From the NCBI GenBank assembly GCA_945956915.1, contig CAMFJH010000006.1, positions 1 to 64,000 on the forward strand: 64,000 bases of DNA, in the 5' to 3' direction. The notes under the pieces were generated by a model. The model saw only the letters and a list, made by a program, of their open reading frames with translations, had not been told where the DNA came from and searched no databases. The stretch comes from an uncultured Francisellaceae bacterium (lineage in GTDB: Bacteria; Pseudomonadota; Gammaproteobacteria; UBA6186; Azoamicaceae). The position numbers and the translations under genes are program-made. Shown in pieces: positions 27,992 through 37,625 of the stretch (position 1 is its first letter; each line of letters opens with the position of its first letter).

Positions 27992-29305
27992 ATGAACAAT
28001 ATCGATATAAATCAATATCTTATTTCGGGAAAATGGGATGCCCCCAATGTTTTACCCCATTTGCAAGCGCTTAAAACACTTCCATTTATCTTTGAACAAG
28101 ATTTTGGTTTAACAGTATTACCTATGGAACCTGGAATCATTTTAATAAGAGGACCTCGTCAGTATGGCAAAAGTACATGGCTAGAACAACAAATTGCTGC
28201 CACTATCCAAACATTTGGTAAACAAACAGCCCTCTATTTAAATGGAGATGAAATCCGAGATCATATACAACTTACAGAAAATATCCGTCTTATTATTGAA
28301 CTTTTTACACCTAAAACAAAAATAAAACGACTATTCATCGACGAGATTACAGCTATTCCCAATTGGGAAAAAAGCATCAAGCGTTTAATTGATGCTGGGG
28401 AATTAAAAGAAATTTTAGTAGTTACAACAGGCTCTAAAGCTTCCGATCTTCGTCGAGGGTTTGAACGCCTACCGGGTAGAAAAGGAAAACTCGCTAGAAC
28501 CAACTACATTTTCACCCCCCTTTCTTATAAGCATTTTAAAGAAAAATGTGGCTTACATTTTAAAAATGATACACTTTTTGCTTACATATTGTGCGGTGGT
28601 TCACCTATAGGTGCAAATGCACTTGCCACTGAAGGACGTTTACCTGAATACATTACCTCAATAATCAGTGATTGGATATTTGGGGAATTCGCAGCACATC
28701 ATCGCTCACGTTCTCATCTAATGGCTATTATACAAAGTTTATACCGGATGGCTTGTACACCTATAGGCCAAGCCAAATTAGCGCGAGAAAGTGGATTATC
28801 TAATAATTCAGTTGCTCAAGGATATATGGAATTATTTGCAGACCTTATGACTATTATGCCAGCCTTTCCTTATGATTCCGATAAAAAAATATCTATTTTT
28901 AGAAAACCATGCAAATATCATTTTATAAATCTATTAATGGCGATTTGTTGGCACCCTAAAAAGCCTAGAACTATAGATGAGCTCAAACAACTAGGGTCTG
29001 ACTTAGGGCCCATTTACGAGTGGACAGTTGCTCAAGAAATATGGAGAAAAATATGTATAGAGGGATCAGAAGTCTTGCCTGAAAATTTAAATTTTTGGCA
29101 AAGCTCGGATCATGAAATTGATTTTGTACTTCCCGAACAATCTATCTATATAGAAGTAAAATCTGGGAATTGTATGCCAAATAACTTTTTGTGGTTTTTG
29201 AAAAGTTTTAACAAACAACAATTAACTGTTATTAATCAAAACACATTCGAAAGCCAAAGAATAATTGGCATTACCCTAGAAAATTTTTTATTAGGTCTTC
29301 CCTAA
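27992..29305 (+). CDS. AAA ATPase with DUF4143-type C-terminus
   Basis: A 437-residue protein with an N-terminal P-loop (IILIRGPRQYGKSTWLEQQI, Walker A GPRQYGKST), Walker B RLFIDEITAIPNWEKSIKRL, and a sensor TTGSKASDL, the AAA_14 pattern. The C-terminal part has a winged-helix-like segment (RESGLSNNSVAQGYMELFADL) and a nuclease-like strand pair HEIDFVLPEQSIYIEVKSGN, where D and E-x-K match the PD-(D/E)xK fold seen in DUF4143 proteins. The family is widespread on plasmids and genomic islands and its role is unknown. AAGGGG precedes the ATG. It stands alone behind the CTAACGTT operator. Confidence 0.8.
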   Translation: MNNIDINQYLISGKWDAPNVLPHLQALKTLPFIFEQDFGLTVLPMEPGIILIRGPRQYGKSTWLEQQIAATIQTFGKQTALYLNGDEIRDHIQLTENIRLIIELFTPKTKIKRLFIDEITAIPNWEKSIKRLIDAGELKEILVVTTGSKASDLRRGFERLPGRKGKLARTNYIFTPLSYKHFKEKCGLHFKNDTLFAYILCGGSPIGANALATEGRLPEYITSIISDWIFGEFAAHHRSRSHLMAIIQSLYRMACTPIGQAKLARESGLSNNSVAQGYMELFADLMTIMPAFPYDSDKKISIFRKPCKYHFINLLMAICWHPKKPRTIDELKQLGSDLGPIYEWTVAQEIWRKICIEGSEVLPENLNFWQSSDHEIDFVLPEQSIYIEVKSGNCMPNNFLWFLKSFNKQQLTVINQNTFESQRIIGITLENFLLGLP

Positions 29306-29446
29306 TTTATCTTAACTTTTGGTGTTTCTCAGGTATTGGATCTGCATCTGCTACATCCTGAGCTTCAGCTTTCCTAGTATGAGATTCTTTTTCTTGAGCA
29401 TCATCATAACTCGTTATTCTATATCTTTTTTTGCAAATTAATACGT

Positions 29447-32400
29447 TTAGCGTTTAGCCAAAAAGCTATACACAACAGGTATTACAAACAGTGATAATAC
29501 TGTCCCTGTCAACATGCCGCCTATAATAACCCAGCCAATGTGTTCTCTGGCAATCGCTCCTGCACCCGTACTAAATACCAGAGGGACCGCACCAAAAACC
29601 ATCGCAAAAGTCGTCATTAATACAGGGCGCAATCTAGAAGAAGCTGCTTGAAGTACAGCTTCTTTCATGGGTTTACCCGCTTCTCTTAAGCGATTAGAGA
29701 AATCCACAATCAAAATACCATGTTTAGTAATTAAACCTATCAAGGTTACCAAGCCAATCGCTGTATAAATATTGTTAGTGCCTCCAATTGCATGTATCGC
29801 CCATACTGCACCCGTTACGGATAAGGGCACGGTTAATAATACAATTAAGGGATGCACAAAACTTTCAAATAACGCGGCTAATACCAAATAAATAAAAATT
29901 AATGACAAACCATAGGTTAACCACATAGCCTGCTGAGCTTCTTTGTATTTTTCAGCTTTTCCACCAAAACGATACCGTGCATCTTGAGGTATGTTCTTTT
30001 TGATAATAGGCTCTAAACGCTCCATCGTTTCACCCAGAGAAACACCGGGTTTAATACCTACTTTAATCGCAGCCCCACGAGTACGATCAAAATGTTTAAT
30101 TTGATTGGGCTCTTTTATTTCTTTTAAAGACACTAAACTCCCCAAGGGAATCCATTGTTTTTCTCCACCCACCACAAAATAACGATTTAAATGATCCAAT
30201 TCAGTTCTAGATTGTTCATCTGCACGGACTAGAACATCATAATCAAAGCCTTTAAAAGTAAAATCGGTCGCTTTAACACCTGATAAAAAAGTATAAAGCG
30301 TTGTTTCAATATCTTCTAAACGCACACCCAATTCATTTGCTAAGCTTCTATCAATAAAGACGTGTAAGCGTGTTTTTTCAGTGCCTTGTTCGCTTTCTAC
30401 TTGCTCAAAACCCGCGGCCCGTATTTCATCCATCATATGTTTTACAGTTTTTAAAAGACCTTGGGTCTCGCCTGAATATTGTATAATCAGTTTTAAAGGC
30501 TCATCACCCAGCCCTCCACTGTTACCAAAATTAACACCGACCATAGGACCTGCAATTTTACCTAAAGGCTCTTTTAAACGCTTAGCTATCGTTTCTGCAC
30601 TGGCTTTGCGTTCATCAATGGATTTTAAAGTGATTAAAAACCATAAATTATCTTGCACCTGAAAAGTAAAAAAATGATCTCGCTCTGGAACCTGTTGTGC
30701 TATAACATTTTCTGTTTTTTTAAACCAATCTTCTTTTAAATTATTAGGCACTTCATTGGTAGCCAAAATAAAGCCATTGAGGTAGCCTTCATCTTCGGTT
30801 GGTTTTAAATCCTGAGGCAAGCTTAAAAACCCCCAAACGCCTAAGGCCCCTACTACTAACCCAAGGCCCACAATTTTCCAAGGGTTTTCTAAAGCTAGAT
30901 TCAAAAATTTATAATAATACCGATTAACCGGCTGCCAATATAAACTGGCATGGTCCGGTTTTAAAAATTTTCCACTCAAAGCGGGTGTTAAGGTTAAGGC
31001 TACAAACCCAGAAATAATCACTGTACCTGCCAAAGTCCATGCAAATTCTTTAAACATCACAGCCGATTCATCTGCTTGAAAAGCAACCGGTAAATAAACA
31101 GCGGCCAAAGTAATCGTCATCACGATAATGGCAAAGCTGATTTCTTTCATGCCTTTTCTAGCCGCTTGCAAAGCCGATAAACCCGATTCCATATGTTGAT
31201 GAATATTTTCTACAACCACAATCGCATCATCTACCACAAGACCCACGGCCAAGACCAAAGCTAACAAAGTAATGGGATTAATACTGAAACCAAATAACCA
31301 CATTAATGCAAAAGAACCAATTAAACATAAAGGAATCGTAATAATCGGTAATACTGCGGCCCTGATGGATATCAAAGATATCGTTACAATCAGACCAACT
31401 AAAGCGATAGCTTCCCAAATCGTGTATTGAATTTCTGTCACCGAACGTTCGAAAGGTTCAGTCACATCATAAATAACTGAGGCTTTAATGGAATCTGGCA
31501 TACTCTTTTTTAAATCATTTAAAAAACTACGTACGCGTTCTGCTACCTCTAAAGGGTTGGCTTGTGGTTTGGCATTAATGCCGATGACCACCACTTCTTG
31601 ACCATCCAAACGCACTTTATAATCGGTAGGCTTTTCTATAATCCGAACAGTAGCCACTTCCCCTAAAGAAATGCGTTTATCCAGTTTACCTGCTTTATCC
31701 AATTTTACAGCCACGGTAATATTTTCAAAATCAGTAGGCGAATTTAATAAAGAGCTCACAACCACCGTTCGCTTACCCGTAGCGGTTTCTATTTCTCCGC
31801 CTGAAGCGAATGCTTTTTCTTGCTTTAAAGCATTCATCACATCGGTCACTGTCACTTGCTGCTCAGCCAATTGTGCAGGATCCAATTGTACAGAAACGGT
31901 GTATATTTTATCTCCAAATCTAAAAAAACCCGCAACCCCTTCTAACAAACGTAATCTTTCTTCTACATTACGACGCACATAATCCGTCAACGATGCCATA
32001 CTACGTGAATCGTCTTTGAAAGAAACATACAAAAGTGTTCTAGCGTTTTCATAGCCTTCATCAACAATGGGCCTGTCTGCTGAATTCGGTAATAAGTGTA
32101 CGCTCGAAAATACCCGATCACGTACTTGACTCAGGGCTTTATGCGTATCAACCCCCGATCTAAATTTGACGTGAATTTCACTCTTGCCGTCTTCACTCAC
32201 AGAAGTCATGCTTTTAATGCCATCTAAACCCGATAATGCATCCTCTAGCGGTTTTGTGATACGTTGTTCTACAACACTGCTGCTACCCCCTGTATACTTG
32301 GTATTAATACGAACTTCGTTTACCTCTACGTTGGGTTGGTGGCGTAATTCTAATTTATTAAAGGCTACCAATCCTACAACCAAGAGCACAACATTAACAG

Positions 32401-32449
32401 CGATGGCCATAATCGGCCGATTGACAAAGGCTTGAATAAAATTTGCCAT
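29447..32449 (-). CDS. RND efflux pump inner-membrane subunit (second system)
   Basis: A 1000-residue HAE1-type transporter: FIQAFVNRPIMAIAVNVVLL at the start, porter segment, TM4 LAVGLVVDDAIVVVENI with both proton-relay aspartates, and C-terminal RPVLMTTFAMVFGAVPLVFS. All regions are intact, unlike the mdt operon. The stop of the adaptor gene and this ATG overlap as TAATG at 32449, which fixes the start. No outer membrane factor is encoded here, so it must use one from elsewhere. The substrate cannot be told from sequence. Confidence 0.92.
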   Translation of the reverse strand: MANFIQAFVNRPIMAIAVNVVLLVVGLVAFNKLELRHQPNVEVNEVRINTKYTGGSSSVVEQRITKPLEDALSGLDGIKSMTSVSEDGKSEIHVKFRSGVDTHKALSQVRDRVFSSVHLLPNSADRPIVDEGYENARTLLYVSFKDDSRSMASLTDYVRRNVEERLRLLEGVAGFFRFGDKIYTVSVQLDPAQLAEQQVTVTDVMNALKQEKAFASGGEIETATGKRTVVVSSLLNSPTDFENITVAVKLDKAGKLDKRISLGEVATVRIIEKPTDYKVRLDGQEVVVIGINAKPQANPLEVAERVRSFLNDLKKSMPDSIKASVIYDVTEPFERSVTEIQYTIWEAIALVGLIVTISLISIRAAVLPIITIPLCLIGSFALMWLFGFSINPITLLALVLAVGLVVDDAIVVVENIHQHMESGLSALQAARKGMKEISFAIIVMTITLAAVYLPVAFQADESAVMFKEFAWTLAGTVIISGFVALTLTPALSGKFLKPDHASLYWQPVNRYYYKFLNLALENPWKIVGLGLVVGALGVWGFLSLPQDLKPTEDEGYLNGFILATNEVPNNLKEDWFKKTENVIAQQVPERDHFFTFQVQDNLWFLITLKSIDERKASAETIAKRLKEPLGKIAGPMVGVNFGNSGGLGDEPLKLIIQYSGETQGLLKTVKHMMDEIRAAGFEQVESEQGTEKTRLHVFIDRSLANELGVRLEDIETTLYTFLSGVKATDFTFKGFDYDVLVRADEQSRTELDHLNRYFVVGGEKQWIPLGSLVSLKEIKEPNQIKHFDRTRGAAIKVGIKPGVSLGETMERLEPIIKKNIPQDARYRFGGKAEKYKEAQQAMWLTYGLSLIFIYLVLAALFESFVHPLIVLLTVPLSVTGAVWAIHAIGGTNNIYTAIGLVTLIGLITKHGILIVDFSNRLREAGKPMKEAVLQAASSRLRPVLMTTFAMVFGAVPLVFSTGAGAIAREHIGWVIIGGMLTGTVLSLFVIPVVYSFLAKR

Positions 32450-33378
32450 TACCAGGCTCCTGTCCATGCTTCGGGCGTTGCGTTAAGGCCTTCTTTTAGT
32501 AGATCCGTCCGTGTTACAATTACCGTATCATTTGCTTCAATGCCTTTAATAATTTGAACACGCCCCCCACGACGGGTACCCACTTCGACCGGTTGACGCA
32601 CAATTTTTCCATCTTTTACCACCCACACTTCATAACCTTCCAAAGTTAAATTCAGTGCAGCTTCTGGGACAACAACCGCAGCGGGATTGGCTTTAAATAA
32701 ATGCATCACGTGAGTTGACATGCCCGGCCATAAAGTATGATCGCTATTCTCCACATCTGCCTTTACCAAAATGGTTAATGTTTTTTTATCAACAATGGGG
32801 GCTATAAATTGAACATTACCTTTAAATATTTTATCAGGGAAAGGACGTACAGTTATTTCCACCGTTTGTCCCTCAGCCAATTTTTGTGCATACTGTTCTG
32901 GTACTTTATAAGCCAGAGATAAACGATCGGTATTCACAATATCCACTAGTATCGTATTAGCTGCTACCAGTTCACCTGATTTCACTATCCAATCGCTTAA
33001 ATAGCCATCAAAAGGCGCTCGCACTTCAGCGCCCCCAATAGCAGTAGCCAACAAAGTACCCGCCTTCACCCAAGTGCCTGAGGGCGTAATAATATTAATT
33101 TTTCCTGGCACAGGTGCTTTCAGCGTGATTTCTTGTTCTGCTGACAATAATCCTATGGTATCTATCACTTCAGGCATGTTCGCTTCTTTTGCTTGTGTCG
33201 TTTGTACGACAATGGGCGCCATTTTATCTGAGGTTGAATTGTTTAAACTTTTATACCAAAAATGTGCTAAAAATGCTGTGATGATTAGGATAATCAAAAC
33301 GGCTATGATAAGACCTGGCTTATGTTGAATAGCTTTAGCTTTTACACGTTTTAAATTCTTTAGAGGGTTAATATTCAT
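32449..33378 (-). CDS. RND efflux periplasmic adaptor (second system)
   Basis: A 309-residue membrane fusion protein: N-terminal membrane helix (PGLIIAVLIILIITAFLAHF), lipoyl domain split over ITLKAPVPGKINIITPSGTWVKAGTLL and VRAPFDGYLSDWIVKSGELV, then beta-barrel and membrane-proximal domains. The alpha-hairpin between the lipoyl halves is almost absent, as in short adaptors. I choose ATG 33378, which has a CAGGA site, over an extension to 33426. It overlaps the pump start by one base. Confidence 0.9.
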   Translation of the reverse strand: MNINPLKNLKRVKAKAIQHKPGLIIAVLIILIITAFLAHFWYKSLNNSTSDKMAPIVVQTTQAKEANMPEVIDTIGLLSAEQEITLKAPVPGKINIITPSGTWVKAGTLLATAIGGAEVRAPFDGYLSDWIVKSGELVAANTILVDIVNTDRLSLAYKVPEQYAQKLAEGQTVEITVRPFPDKIFKGNVQFIAPIVDKKTLTILVKADVENSDHTLWPGMSTHVMHLFKANPAAVVVPEAALNLTLEGYEVWVVKDGKIVRQPVEVGTRRGGRVQIIKGIEANDTVIVTRTDLLKEGLNATPEAWTGAW

Positions 33379-33446
33379 GATAGAATCCTGGTGAATGATA
33401 AAGAATAGACAGGTCCATTCTAGCATGAACCCTTCGTTTTTTCTAA

Positions 33447-34139
33447 CTAAATATTCAAAACTTGTTTAACAAAAGGAATGGTTAAACGTCGTTGTTCAGC
33501 CAACGATGCTTTATCTAAAATCTCTAGGGAGTGGAACAATTCTGCCATATTTCTGGAGCATCGGCTTAATAAAAACTGACTCACAGCTTTATTTAAACGC
33601 AATCCGCGACAATCGGCTCTTAGGGCTAAAGCATGCCACTTATCTTCATCGCTTAATTCATGCAATTGATAGACGACCCCCCATGCCAATCTGGATTTTA
33701 GATCGGCCAGAGCAATGGGTATATGCAAGGGGGAAACATCAGCAGAAATCAGTAATTTACCATTGACAGCTCGGATACGATTAAACAAATGAAATAGACC
33801 TTCTTCCCATTCTGGTTTGCCGGCTATTTGATGAATATCATCGATACAAACCAAAGCAAGTTTATCTAGTCCTTGCAAGATCCGGGGATCTAAGTTATTA
33901 AATTCACATAATGGAACATAAGCAGCAGCTATGCCTGCTTCAACAGCTTCGTGGCAGGCAGCTTGTAGCAAATGGGTTCTTCCAACTCCGGTTGGCCCCC
34001 AGCAGTACACAAAAGCCTCGCCAATCCCACTAGAGAGTGCCATAATAGCCTGCAAAGCTTGGGCATTTTCCCCAGGATAATAGCTCTCTAAGACCGAGTC
34101 ATCCCTTAATTGTATATTTAAAGCTAATTGGGCAATCAT
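33447..34139 (-). CDS. hda: DnaA-homolog regulatory protein Hda
   Basis: Hda with the sliding clamp stimulates ATP hydrolysis by DnaA and so limits re-initiation. The 230-residue product begins MIAQLALNIQLRDDSVLESYYPG, with a QLALNI clamp-binding-like segment (QL.L.. type) at the extreme N-terminus. It is followed by the AAA+ core (CWGPTGVGRTHLLQAA Walker A, LVCIDDIHQIAG Walker B) and DLKSRLAWGVVYQL. The start at 34139 keeps the clamp motif at the N-terminus as in other Hda proteins. Confidence 0.9.
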   Translation of the reverse strand: MIAQLALNIQLRDDSVLESYYPGENAQALQAIMALSSGIGEAFVYCWGPTGVGRTHLLQAACHEAVEAGIAAAYVPLCEFNNLDPRILQGLDKLALVCIDDIHQIAGKPEWEEGLFHLFNRIRAVNGKLLISADVSPLHIPIALADLKSRLAWGVVYQLHELSDEDKWHALALRADCRGLRLNKAVSQFLLSRCSRNMAELFHSLEILDKASLAEQRRLTIPFVKQVLNI

Positions 34140-34276
34140 ATGTTTGACCAGTATACCCGCCTCAAATTTTATACTCAAATTTAAAGCCTCTCTAAGAAAA
34201 AGCTTAAAAAGAAAGTTAGATAACAATATCATTTTTTTGACAAAAGGCTTATTGAAGAATAAGCTGAAAAAAGCCT

Positions 34277-35170
34277 ATGCACCTCTATCTTGAGAACGTT
34301 TTAATTATGACAGAAGCTCAACGCGTTACCGTATTATCCGTTATTGTTGCGACTTTTACATTGTGCTTAAAGTTTTTTACCTATTTTTTAACGGACTCAA
34401 TCAGCTTATTTTCAGATGCCATAGAAGCTTTTGTGAATATTGCTGCAGCGTTTATGGCATTGGCTGTGATGACTATCATTTCAAAACCTGCTGATGCAAA
34501 ACATCAGTATGGGCATGACAAAGCAGAATATTTTTCCAGTGGTGTTGAAGGCACACTGATTCTTGTGGCTGCAATCTCTATTATCGCAGCTTCTATAGAC
34601 CGCTTTCTACATCCCAGCCCTTTAACTCAGCTGGGCATGGGCTTAGTGCTTTCTATTTTTGCAGCCTGTGTTAATTTTTTCACTTCTTTAATGTTAGTCA
34701 GAGTATCGCGTAAATATGACAGTATCACCCTTGAAGCGCATGCCCAACATTTGATGACCGATGTGTGGACTACTGTGGGTATTATTGTTGGTTTAGGCAT
34801 TGTATTTTTTGCGCCCCCTGCTTGGCAAATTTTAGATCCCATTATGGCAATCATTGTCGCTCTGAATATTATTAACACGGGTGTCCATTTTGTTAAACGT
34901 GCTTTTGATGGCCTGATGGATTCCGCACTCTCTCAACAAGAAATCGATATCATTACTTCCACTATTCAAAAATATCTCCCCCCTGATGCTCGCTTTAAGG
35001 CACTACGCACCCGAAAATCGGGTGCTAAACGATTTGTACAATTCAAAATCTTGGTTTCGGGTGCGCTTTCAGTTAGCGCATCACATGATTTGTGCGATCA
35101 AATTGAACTGGCTATAGACAATCAATTAAACAATGCTTCCGTTATTATTCATGTTGAACCCCTCCCTTAA
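34277..35170 (+). CDS. cation diffusion facilitator family efflux protein
   Basis: A 297-residue (287 if started at ATG 34307) metal/proton antiporter. About six membrane helices include SISLFSDAIEAFVNIAAAFMAL with the transport-site S/D-x-x-x-D pattern, HQYGHDKAEYFSSGVEG, and HAQHLMTDVWTTVGIIVG with the second H-x-x-x-D site. A cytoplasmic ferredoxin-like domain follows (FKALRTRKSGAKRFVQFKILV to VIIHVEPLP). H/D residues suggest zinc or iron(II). Either start is possible; neither has a clear ribosome site. Confidence 0.9.
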   Translation: MHLYLENVLIMTEAQRVTVLSVIVATFTLCLKFFTYFLTDSISLFSDAIEAFVNIAAAFMALAVMTIISKPADAKHQYGHDKAEYFSSGVEGTLILVAAISIIAASIDRFLHPSPLTQLGMGLVLSIFAACVNFFTSLMLVRVSRKYDSITLEAHAQHLMTDVWTTVGIIVGLGIVFFAPPAWQILDPIMAIIVALNIINTGVHFVKRAFDGLMDSALSQQEIDIITSTIQKYLPPDARFKALRTRKSGAKRFVQFKILVSGALSVSASHDLCDQIELAIDNQLNNASVIIHVEPLP

Positions 35171-35197
35171 AGCCTAAAATGATCGTATAATGTGCCC

Positions 35198-36154
35198 ATG
35201 CAAATCGGAAAATACAAGTTAGAAAACAATCTTATACTTGCCCCTATGGCGGGTGTTACCGATAGACCTTTTAGGCAGCTGTGCAAGTCCCTGGGAGCGG
35301 GAATGGCCGTTTCAGAAATGGTCTCGTGTAACTCCCTACTAAGAGGCAGCGCAAAAACCTTAAGGCGGGCTAACCATGAAGGAGAAACCCTACCTATTTC
35401 AATTCAAATCGCAGGAGCTGATCCTGTACAAATGGGAGAAGCCGCACGTTTTAATGAAGCTGAAGGTGCTGAGCTGATTGATATCAATATGGGATGTCCT
35501 GCCAAAAAAGTCTGTAATGTCCAAGCTGGTTCTGCTTTATTAAAGGATGAATCTTTAGTCGCTAGAATTCTAGAATCTGTGGTCAATGCTGTTTCTATTC
35601 CCGTCACTTTAAAAATTCGCACAGGATGGGATACCGAAAATAGAAACGGCGTTGTGATTGCTAAACTGGCGGAAAGCTTAGGAATACAAGCCTTATCTGT
35701 GCACGGTCGCACTCGCTCTTGTTACTTTAGAGGGGAAGCTGAATACCAAACCATTGCCAAGATTAAAGCTTCCATTTCGATTCCTGTCATTGCCAATGGT
35801 GATATTCAAACACCTGAAAAAGCCAAATGGGTCTTAGAACAAACGGGGGCAGATGGTGTGATGATCGGCAGAGGTGCCCAAGGTAAGCCTTGGATTTTCA
35901 GAGAAATTGATCATTATCTTAAAACCGGTGAACACCTTCCAGAGCCCAACACTTTAGAAATTAAAAGCATTTTATTGGGACATTTAGAAAACTTATATTC
36001 TTTTTATGGCAACCACATGGGGGCTATGATCGCACGCAAACATGTATCTTGGTACAGCAAAGGCCAAATTCATGGCGCGCGTTTTAGGGATCATTTTAAT
36101 CGTTTGGAAACTGCTAAGGAACAATGCGATGCCATCGAAACCTTCTTTGCGTGA
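35198..36154 (+). CDS. dusB: tRNA-dihydrouridine synthase B
   Basis: A flavoenzyme reducing uridine at tRNA position 17. The 318-residue product shows LAPMAGVTDRPFRQLC, the catalytic-cysteine block NMGCPAKKVCNVQAGSALL, VHGRTRSCYFRGEAEY and the FMN-phosphate segment ANGDIQTPEKA/GVMIGRGAQGKPWIF. ATG 35198 is preferred over GTG 35192. The 3' end overlaps fis by 26 bases, the classic dusB-fis operon of gammaproteobacteria. A TATAAT at 35186 lies almost on the start, perhaps giving a very short leader. Confidence 0.95.
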   Translation: MQIGKYKLENNLILAPMAGVTDRPFRQLCKSLGAGMAVSEMVSCNSLLRGSAKTLRRANHEGETLPISIQIAGADPVQMGEAARFNEAEGAELIDINMGCPAKKVCNVQAGSALLKDESLVARILESVVNAVSIPVTLKIRTGWDTENRNGVVIAKLAESLGIQALSVHGRTRSCYFRGEAEYQTIAKIKASISIPVIANGDIQTPEKAKWVLEQTGADGVMIGRGAQGKPWIFREIDHYLKTGEHLPEPNTLEIKSILLGHLENLYSFYGNHMGAMIARKHVSWYSKGQIHGARFRDHFNRLETAKEQCDAIETFFA

Positions 36155-36362
36155 GTTGATACGCGATGAATTGCACCGTTATTTCGCTAATCTTGAAGGT
36201 GAGGGTGTAAGCGGCATTTATGATTTAGTACTGAGCGAAATCGAAGCGCCTTTATTAGAAGTCGTTATGCACTACGCAGGCAACCAATCTCGTGCCGCAG
36301 AATGGCTTGGCCTTAACCGTGGAACCCTTAGAAAATTATTACAAAAATATGAAATTACTTGA
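36129..36362 (+). CDS. fis: DNA-binding protein Fis
   Basis: A nucleoid-associated factor that bends DNA and controls stable RNA genes. The 77-residue product has the dimerisation helices (SGIYDLVLSEIEAPLLEVVMHYA) and the C-terminal helix-turn-helix (NQSRAAEWLGLNRGTLRKLLQKY). It is about 20 residues shorter than E. coli Fis, lacking most of the N-terminal beta-hairpin arm used for Hin/Gin activation, as in many non-enteric species. AAGGA precedes ATG 36129. Second gene of the dusB operon. Confidence 0.94.
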   Translation: MPSKPSLRELIRDELHRYFANLEGEGVSGIYDLVLSEIEAPLLEVVMHYAGNQSRAAEWLGLNRGTLRKLLQKYEIT

Positions 36363-36388
36363 TTTATGAATTGTTAACTCAAAGCAGT

Positions 36389-36412
36389 TTAACTCAAAAT
36401 GTTTTGAGTTAA
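36389..36412. terminator. 24-bp palindrome between convergent fis and the M50 protease gene
   Basis: TTAACTCAAAA-TG-TTTTGAGTTAA is a perfect palindrome downstream of fis, with an A run before and T run after the centre. A second TTAACTCAAA copy lies at 36374-36383. Probably a bidirectional terminator. Confidence 0.55.
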
Positions 36413-36459
36413 TGCTAATTTGAGAATTACGATAATTATTTCGTACCAGAAGAACTCTC

Positions 36460-37107
36460 TTAGAGTCCTAAGCCAAAAATTGAATACACCCATTTCGATA
36501 AAAAACTGTAGGGATGAAAGATGATCCCGTTTAAAATTCCAGTAAACAATAAAAATAAAATAATAAAAAATCCATAAGGTTCTAATTTATCATATTGTCT
36601 TGCAAAGGGTGGGGATAACAAGCTAGAAACCACATGTCCACCATCTAAAGGTGGAATAGGAATTAAATTCAAAATTCCTAACATCAAATTGATTGCAATC
36701 CCAGCTTTTCCTACATACACCATAAATAACCCTGGAGATCCTGTTCCCAAAAAGAGCATGCCTATTTTAGCAATGCAGCCCCACAAAAAAGCCATCAAAA
36801 AATTAGACACGGGTCCTGCAAGCGACACTAAGGCCCAATCTCTGCGTGGATGCTTAAGGTTGTACTTATTGACGGGTACAGGCTTTGCCCAGCCAAATAT
36901 AAATCCTGTGGTTAATGCAAGTATCATCGGCACTAATACGGTACCTATCCAATCAATATGCTTGATAGGATTTAAGGTCAATCTCCCTAAGATTCTGGCG
37001 GTGGGATCTCCTAAACGATCGGCAACCCATCCATGAGCGGCTTCGTGTAAGGTTACGGCAAAGAGCACGGGCAGTGCCCAAATGCATATCAGTTGTATTG
37101 AATCCAT
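36460..37107 (-). CDS. site-2 protease family (M50) membrane metalloprotease
   Basis: A 215-residue membrane protein with the zinc-protease motif HEAAH at residues 21-25 in the first helix (LFAVTLHEAAHGWVADRLGDPTA) and the third ligand aspartate in NLIPIPPLDGGHVVSSLL. This is the short, PDZ-less M50 subfamily often found near segregation or tRNA genes in proteobacteria; its substrate is unknown. About five membrane helices. It is monocistronic by appearance. Confidence 0.9.
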   Translation of the reverse strand: MDSIQLICIWALPVLFAVTLHEAAHGWVADRLGDPTARILGRLTLNPIKHIDWIGTVLVPMILALTTGFIFGWAKPVPVNKYNLKHPRRDWALVSLAGPVSNFLMAFLWGCIAKIGMLFLGTGSPGLFMVYVGKAGIAINLMLGILNLIPIPPLDGGHVVSSLLSPPFARQYDKLEPYGFFIILFLLFTGILNGIIFHPYSFLSKWVYSIFGLGL

Positions 37108-37146
37108 CGCGTTCTTGTGAAATTCAAAAATCGAAAGCTATTACTT

Positions 37147-37509
37147 TTAAGTCGCAGAAACAATATTAGGCTGTGCTTCGCTAAGTGCATCTGCTGCAGC
37201 TAATAAAGGTTTCAACTCTCCCTTTTCATGTAAGTCAGAAACGATATCACATCCACCCACTAATTCTCCCTGAATATACAGCTGTGGGAAAGTTGGCCAA
37301 TTAGCATAACTTGGCAATGTAGCCCGAATATCCGGATGCTCTAAAATATTGACATATGCATACTGTGTATTTAGGCCACCCAAAATATGTGCGACTCTGG
37401 CTGAGAACCCACATTGCGGAAACTGAGGAGAGCCTTTCATATACAATAGTACAGCATGGTTCTCAATTTGGGATTTAATAGCACTGATTGTATCTGTTGT
37501 GACATCCAT
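37147..37509 (-). CDS. grxD: monothiol glutaredoxin
   Basis: A 120-residue CGFS-type glutaredoxin (CGFS at residues 33-36, after MKGSPQFPQ), with the cis-Pro segment NWPTFPQLYIQGELVGGCDIV binding glutathione. Proteins of this kind carry [2Fe-2S] clusters with BolA and act in iron-sulfur trafficking. The start at 37509 follows AAAGAGG. The C-terminus (LSEAQPNIVSAT) is ordinary. Confidence 0.94.
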   Translation of the reverse strand: MDVTTDTISAIKSQIENHAVLLYMKGSPQFPQCGFSARVAHILGGLNTQYAYVNILEHPDIRATLPSYANWPTFPQLYIQGELVGGCDIVSDLHEKGELKPLLAAADALSEAQPNIVSAT

Positions 37510-37625
37510 TGATAAAACCTCTTTGATAGAACTAAATAACAGCAAGAAAATCCTATTTTACTCAAAAAATGCTCTAAAAGTCAAAAAGCTCACCCACCCT
37601 AAAAATTAGCAAACATTCTAACTTT

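Noticed and set aside
29307-29453. Open minus-strand frame of 48 codons (contains SYDDAQEKESHTRKAEAQD) after the second RND pump
   Set aside because: No standard start codon and strongly charged, low-complexity composition; too little to call a gene or a recognisable remnant.
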